From Cordia subcordata (Eukaryota; Streptophyta; Magnoliopsida; Boraginales; Cordiaceae): DNA of 64,000 nucleotides. The stretch lies in the NCBI GenBank assembly GCA_028554755.1, contig JAPTOF010000004.1:3210501-3274500 (forward strand), written 5' to 3'. Under the pieces are notes generated by a model, which searched no databases, was not told where the DNA came from, and was given only the letters and a program-made list of their open reading frames with translations. Positions 11,642-29,300 of this stretch are shown piece after piece. Each line of letters begins with the position of its first letter. Position 1 is the stretch's first letter. A program made the translations under genes and the position numbers.

Positions 11642-13739
11642 TTATGATGATGATTCATCAGCTCGGATTTTTTTGGACATTTTTTTAGAAATTATTATAA
11701 GAATTTAATTTCTTGATCTCCATGGCGAATGAAAGATTTGCTGATCGTCTTGTTGTCTTGATGTAAATATCCAAGGGTCAGCCTTCGTGGTCATGGAGTC
11801 TTGAATTTTCTGAAAGGATCTCCATAGCATAAAAGCTTCACTTTTTTTTTTTTTTGAGTATTTCTTTTTTCATTATTTTGGGTTTTTTTAATTTTTTTTT
11901 GTACCCATATATATATATATATATACACACACACATTAATCAAATATCTCGAGTTCGAATATTTTTTATTTAATACACATGGACTTTGATTTGGTGCATA
12001 TGGAATTAATTACTATAACTTTATGATGGATATATTACAGTCATGCTTGGCTTTGTTATAACAATGAAAGAGCATAAATATATTAATAATTACTTATGAG
12101 ACATTTAAATTTAGAACTTGTATAGGATGGATATTCTAGCTAGTTTGATTCCATATGTTTGATAACACAAAGATAAGCCCAACCTAAGAGTGAGCAAGAA
12201 CATATAAATATCCATGCGTGCAATTGTTACTCTGAATTTGGATCACCAACTCCAACTATCAATTTATTTTATTATAATTTTATTCATAATATCATAACAT
12301 TATATTCGAATAAATTATAACGATGATGGTACATGGGATGTGAACGTGTGTTGTGAACAAAAAAGTAGATAGGAAACCCACTTTACCTATTTTCCACTTC
12401 TTAATTAAAACAAAGACTTGTTACTTTGCTGCGCCTCATCTATTTTTAATTGTATTTAGTAGTTGTGACAAAAACCAAGTCTTAACCACAAAGGCCAAAT
12501 TTGAAAATGAAATGTGGTGCAAGAAGTTGGGAAAACAGATCTCAAAAGATTTAGGGTTTATTGTCGATTGATGTAATTTTATCAGGAAGACAAATGTTAA
12601 TTAGCATTTAATGCCTTTGTTATTTTAGCATAATAATTAGCTTCCATAAGGTGAATAGATCCGCCCGTATATCATAATATAGTTATGATGAATAGGATTT
12701 AACAATTAATAATTAGTATTGTTATTACACTGAAATAATATGACGGTTTATAGTTACTCTTACTTTTTGATAAACACTTAAAAAAGATAACAACTAAAAA
12801 AAAAAAAAAAGATAACAACTCATTTGCTGAAAATGATTAGAAGATATTTGAGATGAACAACTTTGATGAAAATCTCATTTTGGCAAAATACTTGAGATAC
12901 ATGCCCAATTAGAACCTTTTTGTGTTATATTTTTCTTCAAAAACATGTTTTTATTTTATTGGAATGAAAAACTAAAACACAGCCATATTTGATACAACAG
13001 TTAGTGGCAATTTGTAAAATATTTTTCTTATATCAATCATATAACTCGATTTGGCTTAGAAATAAATGGAAGCACCAAATGTTTTTCTTTTTCAAGTTTG
13101 GTTGTTACTTTTCTTTTCTACTTTTCAACAAACAAAGATATTCTTATTTTAAATTTTGGATGAATTTTGAAAACAAAATAGAAAAAATAGGAGTCAACTC
13201 CATTATCAAAACCTACCTTAACAACCCAATGCTAAACATTGTTTTGGTACCAACCAATCTTGAAATTGAGTTATGACCAAAGGTGGGTAGAGAATCAAGT
13301 TGAGGGCGAAATCCCTAAATAATTTCGCATGACGGCCAAAACATTAATATTTATCATGATTTTACAATTATATTTTATTTTATGATATACAAAATATTAT
13401 TTTGATAATCAATTCCAGAGGACGGTTAATGAAATAACTCGATTTAAATCTACTTTAATCAAATGTAGTCTTTTAAAAAAAAATTAAAAACAATTTGACA
13501 TTCACACCAACTTGTTCAAAACATTTCTTTGGGGGGCCAAGTTCAGGAATAGTTTTATGACCCTTAAAATAATTTATCCAAAAAAGGCCGAAAATTTGAA
13601 ACCCTTTTCTGTTAAATTGCCCATTTCGTTATTTTCATTCTTTTTTTTTCCCAAAAAAATAAAAGAGAATCCAATTTAAAAAAGAAAAAAAACCACATAA
13701 TATTAAGGCCAGCAGCTTTTCCTTTTTCTATCTCTAAAA
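11642..13739. other. Intergenic region
   Basis: The first 250 bp are the likely 3' UTR of the DUF761 gene. The remainder is AT-rich, with microsatellites (TA/CA at 11910-11936) and two non-family ORFs (12353-12571 and 12989-13276) that look like chance frames: biased to Lys, Phe and Asn, with no known motif. Confidence 0.5.
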
Positions 13740-14288
13740 AAAATACACACACACACACAAACACACACATATCATCTCTCTTTCTCTCTCTCTCTCTTGG
13801 TCATCTTTTTTTCTGATCCCTCAATCTTGGCTCATTTGTCTCCTCCCTTTTTCTCTTTTTCTCTCAATTTTCTTCGTCATTCTAGTCATTCATCATCATC
13901 TGCCTTTGTTGCGATTATATTACATTGATTTGGTTGATGTTATAATTGATAACTGAGGCTTGAATGACGAAGACGATAACGGTGGAATTAGGGTTTCGGT
14001 TTTCCATTTGTGTGTAATTTATCAGGGTTGTGTTCATTGAATGACGTACTTCGATCGGGAATTATTAGGTTCATTTTCGTGTAATTTATGCTTTCAAATT
14101 GTGATTCCCTTTTCATCAATCCATAATTATCGATATGCGGGCTTGTTGATTTGGTAAAAGAGGTTGTGTATTTTGGGGTTAATTGTGTGATGAAATTTGA
14201 GATTTTGTAACCATAAAATTTACGCAAATTGAGGTGGTGGCAGTTTGGTAATTTTTTTGGAATTTGTTCGGGTAATGTTATTGTGGGT
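13740..14288 (+). promoter_or_regulatory. Proximal promoter and 5' leader of the CK1-like gene
   Basis: The stretch holds an AC repeat (13744-13770), then a long CT-rich block (13777-13865), typical of the pyrimidine-rich region around plant transcription starts. The 400 bp up to the start codon are probably 5' UTR and contain several short upstream ATGs. No TATA box stands out. Confidence 0.45.
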
Positions 14289-19123
<4,835 letters not shown>

Positions 19124-19872
19124 TAGGATGTGTTGTAAAGGAAAAAGTTACCTGTGTCAAATGTATTACTGCCCTCTCTATTTAGGGAATTTTTAGTATC
19201 CTGTAAATGGGAAAATGTGTCTTACACAAGTAAAGCTCGTCAAACTTGTCTCCATGTTATTTTCTGTCTCGGTTTTGTTGAGGGTCTTTGGCCATTGTAA
19301 CGCATCTTCGACTCATCCTAAAGGAACGGTGAGTTCTATGTGCGAGAATTTTCACCATGTATGAGATTCTGGTAGCGGTAATAAATATATCTGAAGTGTT
19401 TTTGATGTTTCTCATGTCTACCGCTCGTCATTTGCGTTTATTTTGAAGTGTAGATACTTGGCTCGAGTAAGTTTGCTTCCTTGTTTTTGCAAGTTTGGCA
19501 ATTTATAGGAGTTATTTTCTTTTGGTGTGGGGCTGATCTTTCCACTTGGAGTTTATCGATTGATGATTAGGCTCTGTCAATTGGATTTTTCCGGTATAAA
19601 AAAGTGTTTACTTAAAAGATCATGTCCAAAAAGCATCACTTTGAAGGTAGTTTACAGCATTTGAAAATTATGCAATGTTTCCTTTAAGCATTTAAGAAGA
19701 CCAGAAATAATAGAGTCATATTTTTTACACAAAATAGTAATTCCTTAATACGTCATGCCTCACGGGGCCAGTACATAGCCATTTATGTGAAATTAATGGT
19801 GGTAAAATATACAAAATGCATATGCTAGTGCTCGACAACTCGGGAAGAAGATGAATACCACCCAAGGGCAGC
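19124..19872. other. Convergent 3' ends of the CK1-like and VPS2 genes
   Basis: The two genes face each other across about 750 bp. The region should hold both 3' UTRs. No other gene or repeat was recognised. Confidence 0.55.
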
Positions 19873-22800
19873 TCAAGGATTTCGAAGGGATGCCAACCTC
19901 TTTTCCAGGTCACCAATGTCCGAACTGCGGGAAAAATGACAATTATACAAAATTAACAAATTAGCATACCAATACCACGAAAGTCGTCTGATGATTGCAA
20001 GTGACATAATCCTATTTCTGATCGAAAGAACGGACCAGAAGTATGAGAGAACAATATAAGAGCAATCCAAAAGTTTCGGAAAACTTTTGCTCAAATTGGT
20101 GACAACTACGAATATCTTACAAGAACAAGGATATTGATGGAGATATACTACATCATTATCTGCCGTGAGCTTCTTCATTAAACTGTTACAAGTTTTGCTG
20201 TCTTATATACTATGATATATATTTAGTATGAAGAGGGAAACAGAAATTTTGGTTATTGATGATTTGATCTGGGAATCTCATATAATGATTAACATTCTAA
20301 CCGGATAGTTTAAACTCACTTTTAATACTAGAGAATTCTGATTCTCAATAGTTTTGCAGTTGATAAGAATTTAATTTAACTAAATAATTGGTTAAAAGAA
20401 AAAGAAATTGAGCCTGCAGTCTATAGCTTCAACTATTTTAACAACTGAAATGAAGACTGTACCGACTACCGACTACCGACTACCGACTACCTCATGCAAG
20501 CAATGTGCAGAAAGGTGCTATGAAGTCATCCTCTAAATTCTCTACATCATATAGCTTTATTTCTGAAGAGCTCCTGCTTCATTATTTACGCCTTTATTTA
20601 TCATTAAGATAATTAGCTGGAATTGTCAGGTAGCTATGACATTATAGTTCAACAAGACTCTTATAACACCAGTCCAGCAAACCTCTCTCTATCAGAGGGG
20701 TGAGATGGGCTCGAGTCATGGTATGGGAGCGAGAAAAGGAAGAAGCATGAGAAAGGGGCACAAGAATATACCTGCCAACACCTTGAGCCTTCCCAGATAT
20801 TTTTCCTTTTGGAGCTGATGACAACTGCCAAGAGTTCCAAATCTCAGATCAGTTTTGAGTTGTTAATATGCTATTTCGCAACAGCAAGAAATCGAAAGGC
20901 CTCTAAAACACTCACCTGTGACGCAACATCAACACCAATTTCATCCAATACCTGAAAGATTCAAGTTACAACTAACATGTAAATAATATGATGAGAAGGT
21001 AAATAAACAATGTGGCAAGGTAAAAAAATTTTCTGCAAACTAGCAAAAGGCAAACTTGCAATCATAATCTTGTTACGCAATGAACTAATGGGGCAGTTAT
21101 ATTAGTGAAGTGGAAATCAAAGCATGTTCCCGGACAACTGGGATAGCCAAAATATAAATTTATTCTAAATCTTAAACTTATCACAACTTAAGGAAAACTA
21201 AGAGTTTTCACACCAGAGGTGACAATTTAGAGTGACAACTAGTTTGGCTTTGATATATGAGACTTCAATTTCTCTGTGGACGAGTCGGATCATACACCTA
21301 CTGTTTTTGGTTATCTAATCAATTAAACAAGCAACCTCAAAATACAGAAATCATACCTGATTTGTCAATTCTTCTGTTTCTTCTTCAGCCTCATCGTTGT
21401 CCAAAACATCATCTATGGCGTCTGACATCATTTCAGTCTAGAAGCACCAGAAAGGGCAATGTTATACAATTGTGCAAGTGAGTATCAATAAAGTACTCCC
21501 TATACAACACATTTTCAAAGAGATCGAAAACTCTTACAGTCATATCCATTTGAGCTGATTGCTTTTGGAATTCTCGTATCACCTTTGCCTGCTTTGCTGG
21601 GGCCATTTGCTGCAGTTGTATTGTTGACAAGATAATAAAACTGATTTCAGTCAGTGGCGAAGCCAGGAATTCAAGTTAAGGGGGGCAAAATAATAACTTT
21701 TATAAACTAATTCATAAATCACAAAATATTCTAAATAAATAAGCAATGCATTCAAACTAGTTACTATAAAAAATCAATAATCTTTTATATTAATAAAGAT
21801 AAGAAAAAAATAGAACTATAATTGCTTTCAACAATTCTTCATGCTTTGATAACGATGCATGATAACCTCATTGTCAATAGTTGCTAAAAACATAATCAGC
21901 CGTCCTTTGATCACCCATTCTATTGCGTAAGTGATTCTTCACAATTCCTAGAAGAAAAAAAAATTTTGAGGAAGGCATAACCAATTTGAGCCGCAATCAA
22001 TTATAAAAACTTTTCAATGTTGTTAAAGAATGCAAAAATAGATTTCTTGACCAATTGATCATTCTGGACCCCCGAAATCAAACCTTCTCTACTTTTCTTA
22101 ATACTTAAACAGCTTATCTGTTTACATTCATATTAATTAAATAGTTTATCTGTTTACATTCATATTAATTAAATAGTTTTACTTTTATGCACGCTTCACC
22201 AAACTGTTCTAACACTGAAAATCCCAAGCAATAGAACAACAGTAAAAGAAAAAAAAGAGAGTGAAGAAAAAAAGAAAGAAAGAAGAGCACATACTTGCTG
22301 AAGGACAATTCAGAATTAGAGCGAACGAAAAGACAGGTTTTGATTTTTTAGGGCAAATAAGACGTTCTGATTTTTTGTGGTAAATAAGATTTAAGTGAGT
22401 TCTTTCAATGTTAAAGAAGCAAAAGTAGTCTAATATATTAGATAAAGAGGGGGGAAAGGGGGGGGGGGGGGAATCTGATTTTTGTTCTTTTTAACTCCTT
22501 TTTCAATACCATTAATTTTCTTTTTTCTTAAAAAAAATATGGAGGCCAACTGCACTCCTTCTCTACAAAGTGGCTTTGCCACTGATTTCAGTTGATCATG
22601 AAACTTTACAACCAAGACACCCCATGCAACGATAGTTCCCCAAAACAATGCCACTTGTCTATCTTTTGCTTTAGAGCTTCTTGAAGGTCAAAAGGATCGG
22701 ATCCCTTGCATTAGCTTAATGAAAAGAAAATTTGTAAGAGCTGAATCTTGGGCATGAAAAAATGCATGGGCTCTAGAATGAGGACCAGGTTGCCCCCTTT

Positions 22801-24389
22801 CCCACATAAATAAATTAACTCTGAATGCTAATCTGCAGACTTTGTTATACAAAAGTATTTCTTTTTCATTTTAGTTAGTCTAGTATAATGCAAACATGTA
22901 AGGGAAGCTGGGTCAGTGAGTAACCAAATATAAGGTCTAAACATATGTTAGCGTCTGACCTTATTCATAGCTGACATAGCTTTAGTGGCACCTTTAATGC
23001 CTGTAGAAACTGAACATTGGGCTGACATTGCCTGCAGAAGGTAGAATCCTATTTAAGTACCATAAAAAGCGATAAACAAAGATTAGAGCATTAACAAATG
23101 AAAGAAGAGGGGTTTGATCATCCACCTGAGTGGCTGTTGCTACACCTCTAATTTGAGATCGACTGTTTTGCAACTTAGCTATTTGTTGTCTAAGCCTGAC
23201 TAATTGACGTGCAAGGATTTTTGTAGCAACCTAAAACAAGAAAAGAAAATATGAAAAAACTCTCTAATAGCCTGATGTGCACAGTTTGACTTGCGCAGGT
23301 AAAAGTTATATTTCAGAAAAAAAATCACAACCCACCTCATTCCCTAATTTTGCAGTTTTCTTTATCTCCACAACGAGCTTCTTTTCCTGCCTCATTTCCA
23401 GACCACATTGGAAACACGCTTATCATCTATACAAAAATAAAACTACAAGCATCAAATTTATTCACACATCTTTGTACAAACCTCTAATTGCAATGCCGTG
23501 ATTTCCTTCTCTATACCTGCAACAAAGTTATAAACCAAGTCAAAACCACTTTTTTTCAAGCATACATAGATTGTCAAGATCTCTGACCTCCAATAAAGTC
23601 AAATGTTCTCTCAATATTTCAAACGATATCTCTAAATTGACAACCGAAATCGTTACCTCCTTAACCAATACTTTATCAAATTACACTTCGGCTACTCTAC
23701 TTGCCACACCTATCTTGCATACATTGTCAAAATTTTCTGCACAGCGTATCTATAACCTCTATATAAAACCTTCATCCGTAGTTAAAATGATCATTCAATT
23801 CCCAAATGAATATCCTTATACAGTTATATATGAACACGCACACATAAGCGCACATAATTTACACCTTCGATTTTTGATCAATTTTAAATTAATGTTTAGA
23901 AACAATATAAATCACGATAAAGCAATTTAACAGGTAAAGCAACTCATCCTTCTACTAGACTGTACATATAACAAAACAAATAATTAAGAACAAACAAAGA
24001 GTTCAGCTGATGTTAATATAATTTCACCACTCATATTAATATGGAAAATAAAAATGACCATTAAAAATACCTCTGGTAGCATTCGCCATTTCTCGCTTAC
24101 TTTCCCTAAGCGCCTCTGGAAATCCACCAAACAAAAATAAAAAAACACGTTTTTTTTTTTCAGTTACTGAAGCATAAATTGCAGCTCAATTTTGTAAAAA
24201 TAATTAAAATTCAAATACAGAAAGATGAAAATTTTTTACGGCATTAAGTCGATTTTCACTAGTTGAACAAGAATTACAACCTTAACTGAATTCACCAAAA
24301 AAAAAAATTTTAAAAATAAGTAATTGTAAAAATAAATAAATAAATAACAAACCTTTGGCGGAGGGTTTCTTCGCAAAGATGTTCTTCAT
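19873..24389 (-). CDS. VPS2.2: ESCRT-III subunit VPS2 (CHMP2 type)
   Basis: Eleven exons, listed from the start codon: 24353-24389, 24071-24115, 23482-23516, 23336-23386, 23126-23230, 22960-23031, 21538-21609, 21357-21437, 20916-20951, 20772-20824 and 19873-19924. They join in frame to give 212 residues. The N-terminal half is basic and helical (ALRESKREMANATRG, LVRLRQQIAKLQNSRSQIRG). The second half is acidic (DAIDDVLDNDEAEEETEEL). The C-terminus is a MIM1 motif (DIGDLEKRLASLRNP), the docking site for VPS4-family MIT domains. QMAPAKQAKVIREFQKQSAQ and VLDEIGVDVASQLSSAPKGK place it nearer plant VPS2.2/VPS2.3 than VPS2.1. ESCRT-III filaments cut intraluminal vesicles into multivesicular bodies. 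The intron between exons 6 and 7 is enlarged by a hAT element. Confidence 0.95.
20461..20491. repeat. Heptamer minisatellite (ACCGACT)n
   Basis: About four tandem copies of a 7-bp unit lie in the last intron of the VPS2 gene, 280 bp beyond the exon 20772-20824. Confidence 0.85.
21652..22584. mobile_element. Non-autonomous hAT transposon in a VPS2 intron
   Basis: The element is 933 bp. Its ends are CAGTGGCGAAGCCA and the inverse TGGCTTTGCCACTG, differing at one position. It is flanked by a perfect 8-bp target-site duplication ATTTCAGT (21644-21651 and 22585-22592). Both features are diagnostic for the hAT superfamily. On the minus strand near 21835-21955 a broken frame reads IVKNHLRNRMGDQ, which resembles the start of the C-terminal hAT dimerisation region of TTF-type zinc-finger transposases, so the element seems to be an internally decayed copy. 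It also has a 32-bp tandem duplication (22111-22142 and 22143-22174) and a long G run near 22450-22471. It sits inside the intron between VPS2 exons 6 and 7, so it leaves the protein intact. Confidence 0.92.
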
Positions 24390-26553
24390 GATTAATGATT
24401 TCACAACGGGAGGCGATAAATCTTCTTTTTCTAAAAATTTCTTTTCTGAGGTTTCGTGAAAATGTATGTTGGGATTTGAAATGTTTAAGGCTTATGGGCT
24501 TGTCTGCAGTTGCTGTTGTAGTCTTTTTTTAACTTTTCGCACCCGAACGTTTGGATAAATATTATTAGTCCTCCGACGTCAAGTTAATTACGACATGCCC
24601 ATTCTCTTCATTTTTCTTTTTCTTTTCTGTTTCCTTTCTTTTTTTAGGTCACAAGTAATTAGATAATGATGAATTTATGAAAAAAAAAAAAAATACTTAT
24701 TTATCAAAATGGAACTACATTTCCTACTTATAGTGACTATGTACCGAAAGGATGAGTTTTTCATGATGGCAAATAATTCGTATGATCGTATAAATTTTTT
24801 GGTTAGCACTATGTTTTTTCGATATAATGTCGAATTTGTCAATTAGTATTACTTAGATTTTGTATGTAATAAAACTATTGTATACATTGACTACATGATA
24901 CGTGGTGTAGAAAGTTGCATAGATCTCAAGTTAAATCTTAGTTTGAAATTGATATGTGTCTTTCATATTTAGGAGAAATTGCATAATATGTGCTAGTGCA
25001 AGTTGAAGAGATTGTTATATGCTTATATTATTAAACGTATTTATGGGAACTATAATATGCAAGTAAATTTTTTTTAGACATAGTCGTAAAGAGGACTCTT
25101 TGTACCATAAATATTTAAAAATTAAATAGCTTAAATAGTTTTTTTTTTCTTTTTAATTTTCAATCATTTTTAATTTTTTTTTCTTTATTCTTTTATTTTA
25201 TTTTAATCTTCCCGCACATCTATAATCACACCTCATTTACTTCTCCATATAACCTTTCTATTCAAACTCAAACCCAATCCACAACATTTACCTTCACGAT
25301 ATCATCCTTCCACTTCGGCCTTTCTATTCAAACTTAAACCCTACCTACAACATTTGCTTTATAATATCATCTTCCCACTTTTCCCAGTCTAGCACCCAAG
25401 AAATAATACTTGCTAGACTTTTTAGTCGAGATATTGAGTTTCTGAAAAGTGGTGTTTGGTGAGCGATGATAGGCATGGAATGTGGTTGACTAGTAGTTGA
25501 CAGTAACGTGTATAACAAAGAAAAAAAAATAAAAGAATAAAGAGAGAGAAATAAAAAAAGATTGGAAATTAGTTGAAAACCGAGAAGAAAAAATTAAAGT
25601 CACGTAATTTTTAAGTATTTATATATTAATCACGATTTATCAAATTGCTCAATAGAATGGCTTAAATGAGATCATTTTAAAAAATAAATAGCCTATAGGA
25701 TTAAATGAATAATTTAGTGACTTCTAAAGCGAAAAAAAATCTGATAATAAGCCTTACACCAAACACAGCACACATCGCGCAGGCAAATGCTATGTGCGAA
25801 AGTCGCTGTACCAGCAAGAAGGGCCCCCCTCTATACTTCACCGGAATCAAGTCCCCACCTCATTAAGGTTTCACACACAGATTTTCGTTCAGAGTCATCT
25901 CATATGTTAATTCCATGCAATAGAAAATGCTGATCATGATTGGAGCATTCTTGCCACTATAGCAGAAGAAGCGGTTCTTCTAGTTTAACTATTCACATCT
26001 CCATGATCTGGTAAATATAACTCTCGAGCCCAAGGTTCTAAGAATGTTACAAGAACCTTACTATAGGAAAAGGTGTCCCATGTGAAACAAACAAATCATT
26101 CACGTACCAATATATGAAATGCAAATGCAATCTTTTCTTCGAGCATTGAAGTTCGAACAATTCATGATTTCAACCAAATGTGATCTTTCGAAAGAGAATA
26201 TTAATACAGGAGGGGACTCAACAAGAATAAAAAGCACAAAAGTTACCGGGCTCAACGAAAAGAAAGAAAAGCAAAGCAGCAAAACATAAAAGAAACCATA
26301 AAGCCAGAAAAAAATTTCAGGATCAAATGATAATATTGTTCGCGTAATGAGCATCCAAAATAGAATCTAACACAGGCAGACATCTAAATGACTGTAGTAA
26401 CTCAAAACACTAAAACCAACAATAGCGTGCGAAAATAAGAGGGAGGTGTCCAGATGAGAAACGGAATAGAAAATAGAAGACAAAAATTTATAACACGCCG
26501 CTTTTGACATATATAATTGCCATAACTCTCAAGAAGTGTCTGAATTGCCTGCC
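24390..26553. other. VPS2 promoter side and eEF2 3' side
   Basis: The first few hundred bases are the VPS2 leader and promoter; the last ~400 bp before 26553 should be eEF2 3' UTR. Between them is AT-rich DNA holding the 66-bp tandem repeat listed separately. No gene was recognised. Confidence 0.5.
25253..25384. repeat. Tandem duplication of a 66-bp unit
   Basis: Two adjacent copies, 25253-25318 and 25319-25384, share CCTTTCTATTCAAACT, ACAACATTT and ATATCATC in the same order and spacing. They differ at several positions, so the event is not recent. Confidence 0.85.
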
Positions 26554-29300
26554 TTACAGCTTGTCCTCGTACTCGGAAAGTGGTGTCATTTGCTCCTTCA
26601 AACCTTTCCTCTTGCGGATGTCAGCAACAAGAAGTGCGGCTTGAGTTCCCGACTCCATTGGATCAGAAGACATCATGTCCCAGTGATCAAACACGCACTG
26701 TGGGAAAGCCTGTCCTGATGTAGCAGCTCTCAACGTGCCAGAGAATCCGAATGACTCAATGACAGGAAGGTAAGCCTTGATGTTGTAAAGAGGGGTACCC
26801 GGCCTCTGCATTTCCTCAAACACGTGCCCACGTTTTTGGTTCAGAACACTGTAGATGCCACCAAGCGCTTGCTCCGGAGCTTGGATCTCCACCAGGTACA
26901 CGGGTTCCAAAAGCCTAGGCTTGGCAGTAAGTTGTGCAGCATATATAACTCTCCTAGCGGTGGGAATGATCTGGCCACCACCTCTGTGAATCGCATCCGC
27001 GTGAAGAACGACATCACAAACTTCAAAACAAATACCCCTCATGTTTTCTTCAGCCAATGCACCTTCTTTGGAAGCCCACTGGAAACCAGCAACAACAGAA
27101 TCCTTTATTTCATTCAGGTACTGGACTCCCTTACACATATCAACCACCATGTTAGGACCAGTGGTTTCAGGGCCAAAGCACCAAATTTTCTTTGCAAGAT
27201 CCTTGTCCCAACCAAACTCTTCAGACAGGATCTTAGACCGGGCCTTAGGGTCATCCCTTGGACCAATACGTCCATCATCGATGGCCTCAGCGAGTCCCTC
27301 CTCCATGGGTCTAGCTTCCATGTACAGACGGTTGTGCTTGTTGGGAGATTTGCTCATCACAGTACGAGAAGACTTCTCAAGGACTGTCTCTCGGAAAGAC
27401 ACCACAGGGTCGGACTTGATAATTTCAGCACCACCCATGAAATCTTCCTGCAGATCCTTCAAGCAGATCTCAAGGTGGAGTTCTCCAGCACCAGCAATAA
27501 TGTGCTCTCCAGACTCCTCAATCGTGCAGACAACCATAGGATCAGACTTGGCCAGACGCTTCAATCCTTCAACAAGCTTGGGAAGGTCAGATGCAACCTT
27601 GCACTGCACGGCAACACGCACAACTGGGGATACAGAGAACTTCATTGCTCTGATTGGATGAGCATCCGCTTCCTTCTCATTGGTCAGGGTAGCATTTTTG
27701 GTGATAAATTGATCCAGACCAACCATAGCTACAGTATTACCACATGGCACATCCTCAACTGTTTCCTGCCTCTTACCCATCCAAATAACAGTTCTCTGTA
27801 CATTCTTAACATACAAGTCCTTTTTCTCCCCAGGAACATAGTTTGGACCCATAATTCTGACCTTCATACCAGTTGCCACTTTGCCAGAGAAAACACGTCC
27901 GAAAGCAAAAAATCTACCTTTGTCAGATGCTGGAATCATCTTGGACACATACAACATAAGGGGGCCATCAGGATCACAGTTCCTGATAGCATTAGCATAA
28001 GGATCATCAAGAGGTCCTTCGTACAAATTTTCAACACGATATTTTTGAGCCTTGGCAGGTGATGGAAGGTGAAAGATCATCATTTCCAGAAGAGCATCAG
28101 CGGCAGGGAGCCAGGTTTGCATAACACGCTTCATCAAAGCCTTGCCCATTAAATCCTTCTCTTCAGACTTCATAGTGACTCCAAGCTTTTGCAACATTGG
28201 CCACAACCTGTCTTTCTGGTCATTCATGCAAGTGTTGATAATCTGCTTAATAGGCTCATAACAGAATTGCACGAAACCACGCTTACATGTAGCAGAACCA
28301 GTGTTTTTGTTGGTCCACTTTTTGGTTGCAGGGTCAAAAAAGTTCTCTCCCCACAGCCTTTCCATCATCTTATTTTCATCAACACCAAACTTTGAGGCAT
28401 ACATCTTAGCAAAATTGCTGAGAGTAAAAGCCCAGCCATGCAGACCAGCAGAGAAAGCAACTGTGCCTTTCTCTGGGTAAACTTGGACATCACCAAGAAG
28501 GGGATCTTCATATGTGGCCATGATGACATTTGCATTCTCAATAACCCTGGAGAATGTCTGGTAAGCCTCTTCACCATCAACCTGGAGCTCAAGGAAACAT
28601 CTGTCCATCTTGTTGACAGTTAAGACAGGACGAATCCTCTCTCCAAGGGCTTGCCGGAGGACAGTTTCTGTTTGGACACATACACCTTCAACACAATCAA
28701 CCACGACTAGGGCACCATCAGTGATACGGAGAGCAGCTGTAACTTCAGATGAGAAGTCAACATGTCCAGGAGAATCAATAAGGTTGATGAGGTACTCATT
28801 TCCTTGCCTCTCTCCCTTGTAATTCTTCAAGTCCGCATCCTTCATTTCATAGTATAATGAGATACCTGTGGATTTGATGGTAATACCACGCTCAGCTTCA
28901 TCTGCACGGGTATCTGTCATTCTAACATCACCGGCAACTTCTTGCGCAATGATACCAGCAGCAGCAACGAGAGAATCCGTAAGAGTGGACTTCCCTATTA
29001 GAATAAAAATGCACCAGTAAGTATATGCATCTAAACAGAGAGAGGTAAAATTCCGATTATTGAGCAATTAGCCAGCAAATAATATTAGAGGCAGGAAAAG
29101 ACAAGCAGCGGCTCACCATGATCAACATGAGCTATAACAGACATATTACGAATGTTATGCTTGAAGTCCATAATCCTACGGAGCTCATCAGCTGTAAACT
29201 TCACCTGCAAGCAAATATCACGAATAATTCTCGCATTAGCAAGCACATTCTCAGAATTCTAAAGAAGATTTCCATGACTGAAATGCCCGCTACTTACCAT
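26554..29300 (-). CDS. EEF2: Translation elongation factor 2 (eEF2)
   Basis: Three coding exons: 29298-29300 (the ATG alone), 29117-29204 and 26554-28994. They join to 843 residues, the exact size of plant eEF2. The first intron splits right after the start codon, which explains why a single long frame misses the N-terminus ([12 protein letters not shown]). The G domain has the P-loop HVDHGKST across the second intron, the switch II motif DSPGHVDF and NKMD. Domain IV has [12 protein letters not shown], whose second His, near residue 700, is the site of diphthamide modification. eEF2 is the cytosolic GTPase that moves tRNA and mRNA through the ribosome. The leader contains a further intron, and the upstream region has a promoter pattern typical of plant translation genes. 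Confidence 0.98.

Noticed and set aside
12989..13276. 95-codon + strand frame with hydrophobic stretches
   Set aside because: Composition follows the AT-rich DNA (Phe, Lys, Asn, Ile). No motif, splice context or promoter supports it.
23571..23930. 119-codon + strand frame
   Set aside because: It lies inside the VPS2 intron 23517-24070 on the opposite strand and has no recognised domain.
27041..27661. 206-codon open frame on the + strand
   Set aside because: Another antisense shadow of eEF2 with no recognisable domain.
26824..28062. 412-codon open frame on the + strand
   Set aside because: It lies entirely antisense to the eEF2 exon 26554-28994. The eEF2 frame is unmistakable, and the antisense frame shows no family motifs; it is a by-product of codon bias.
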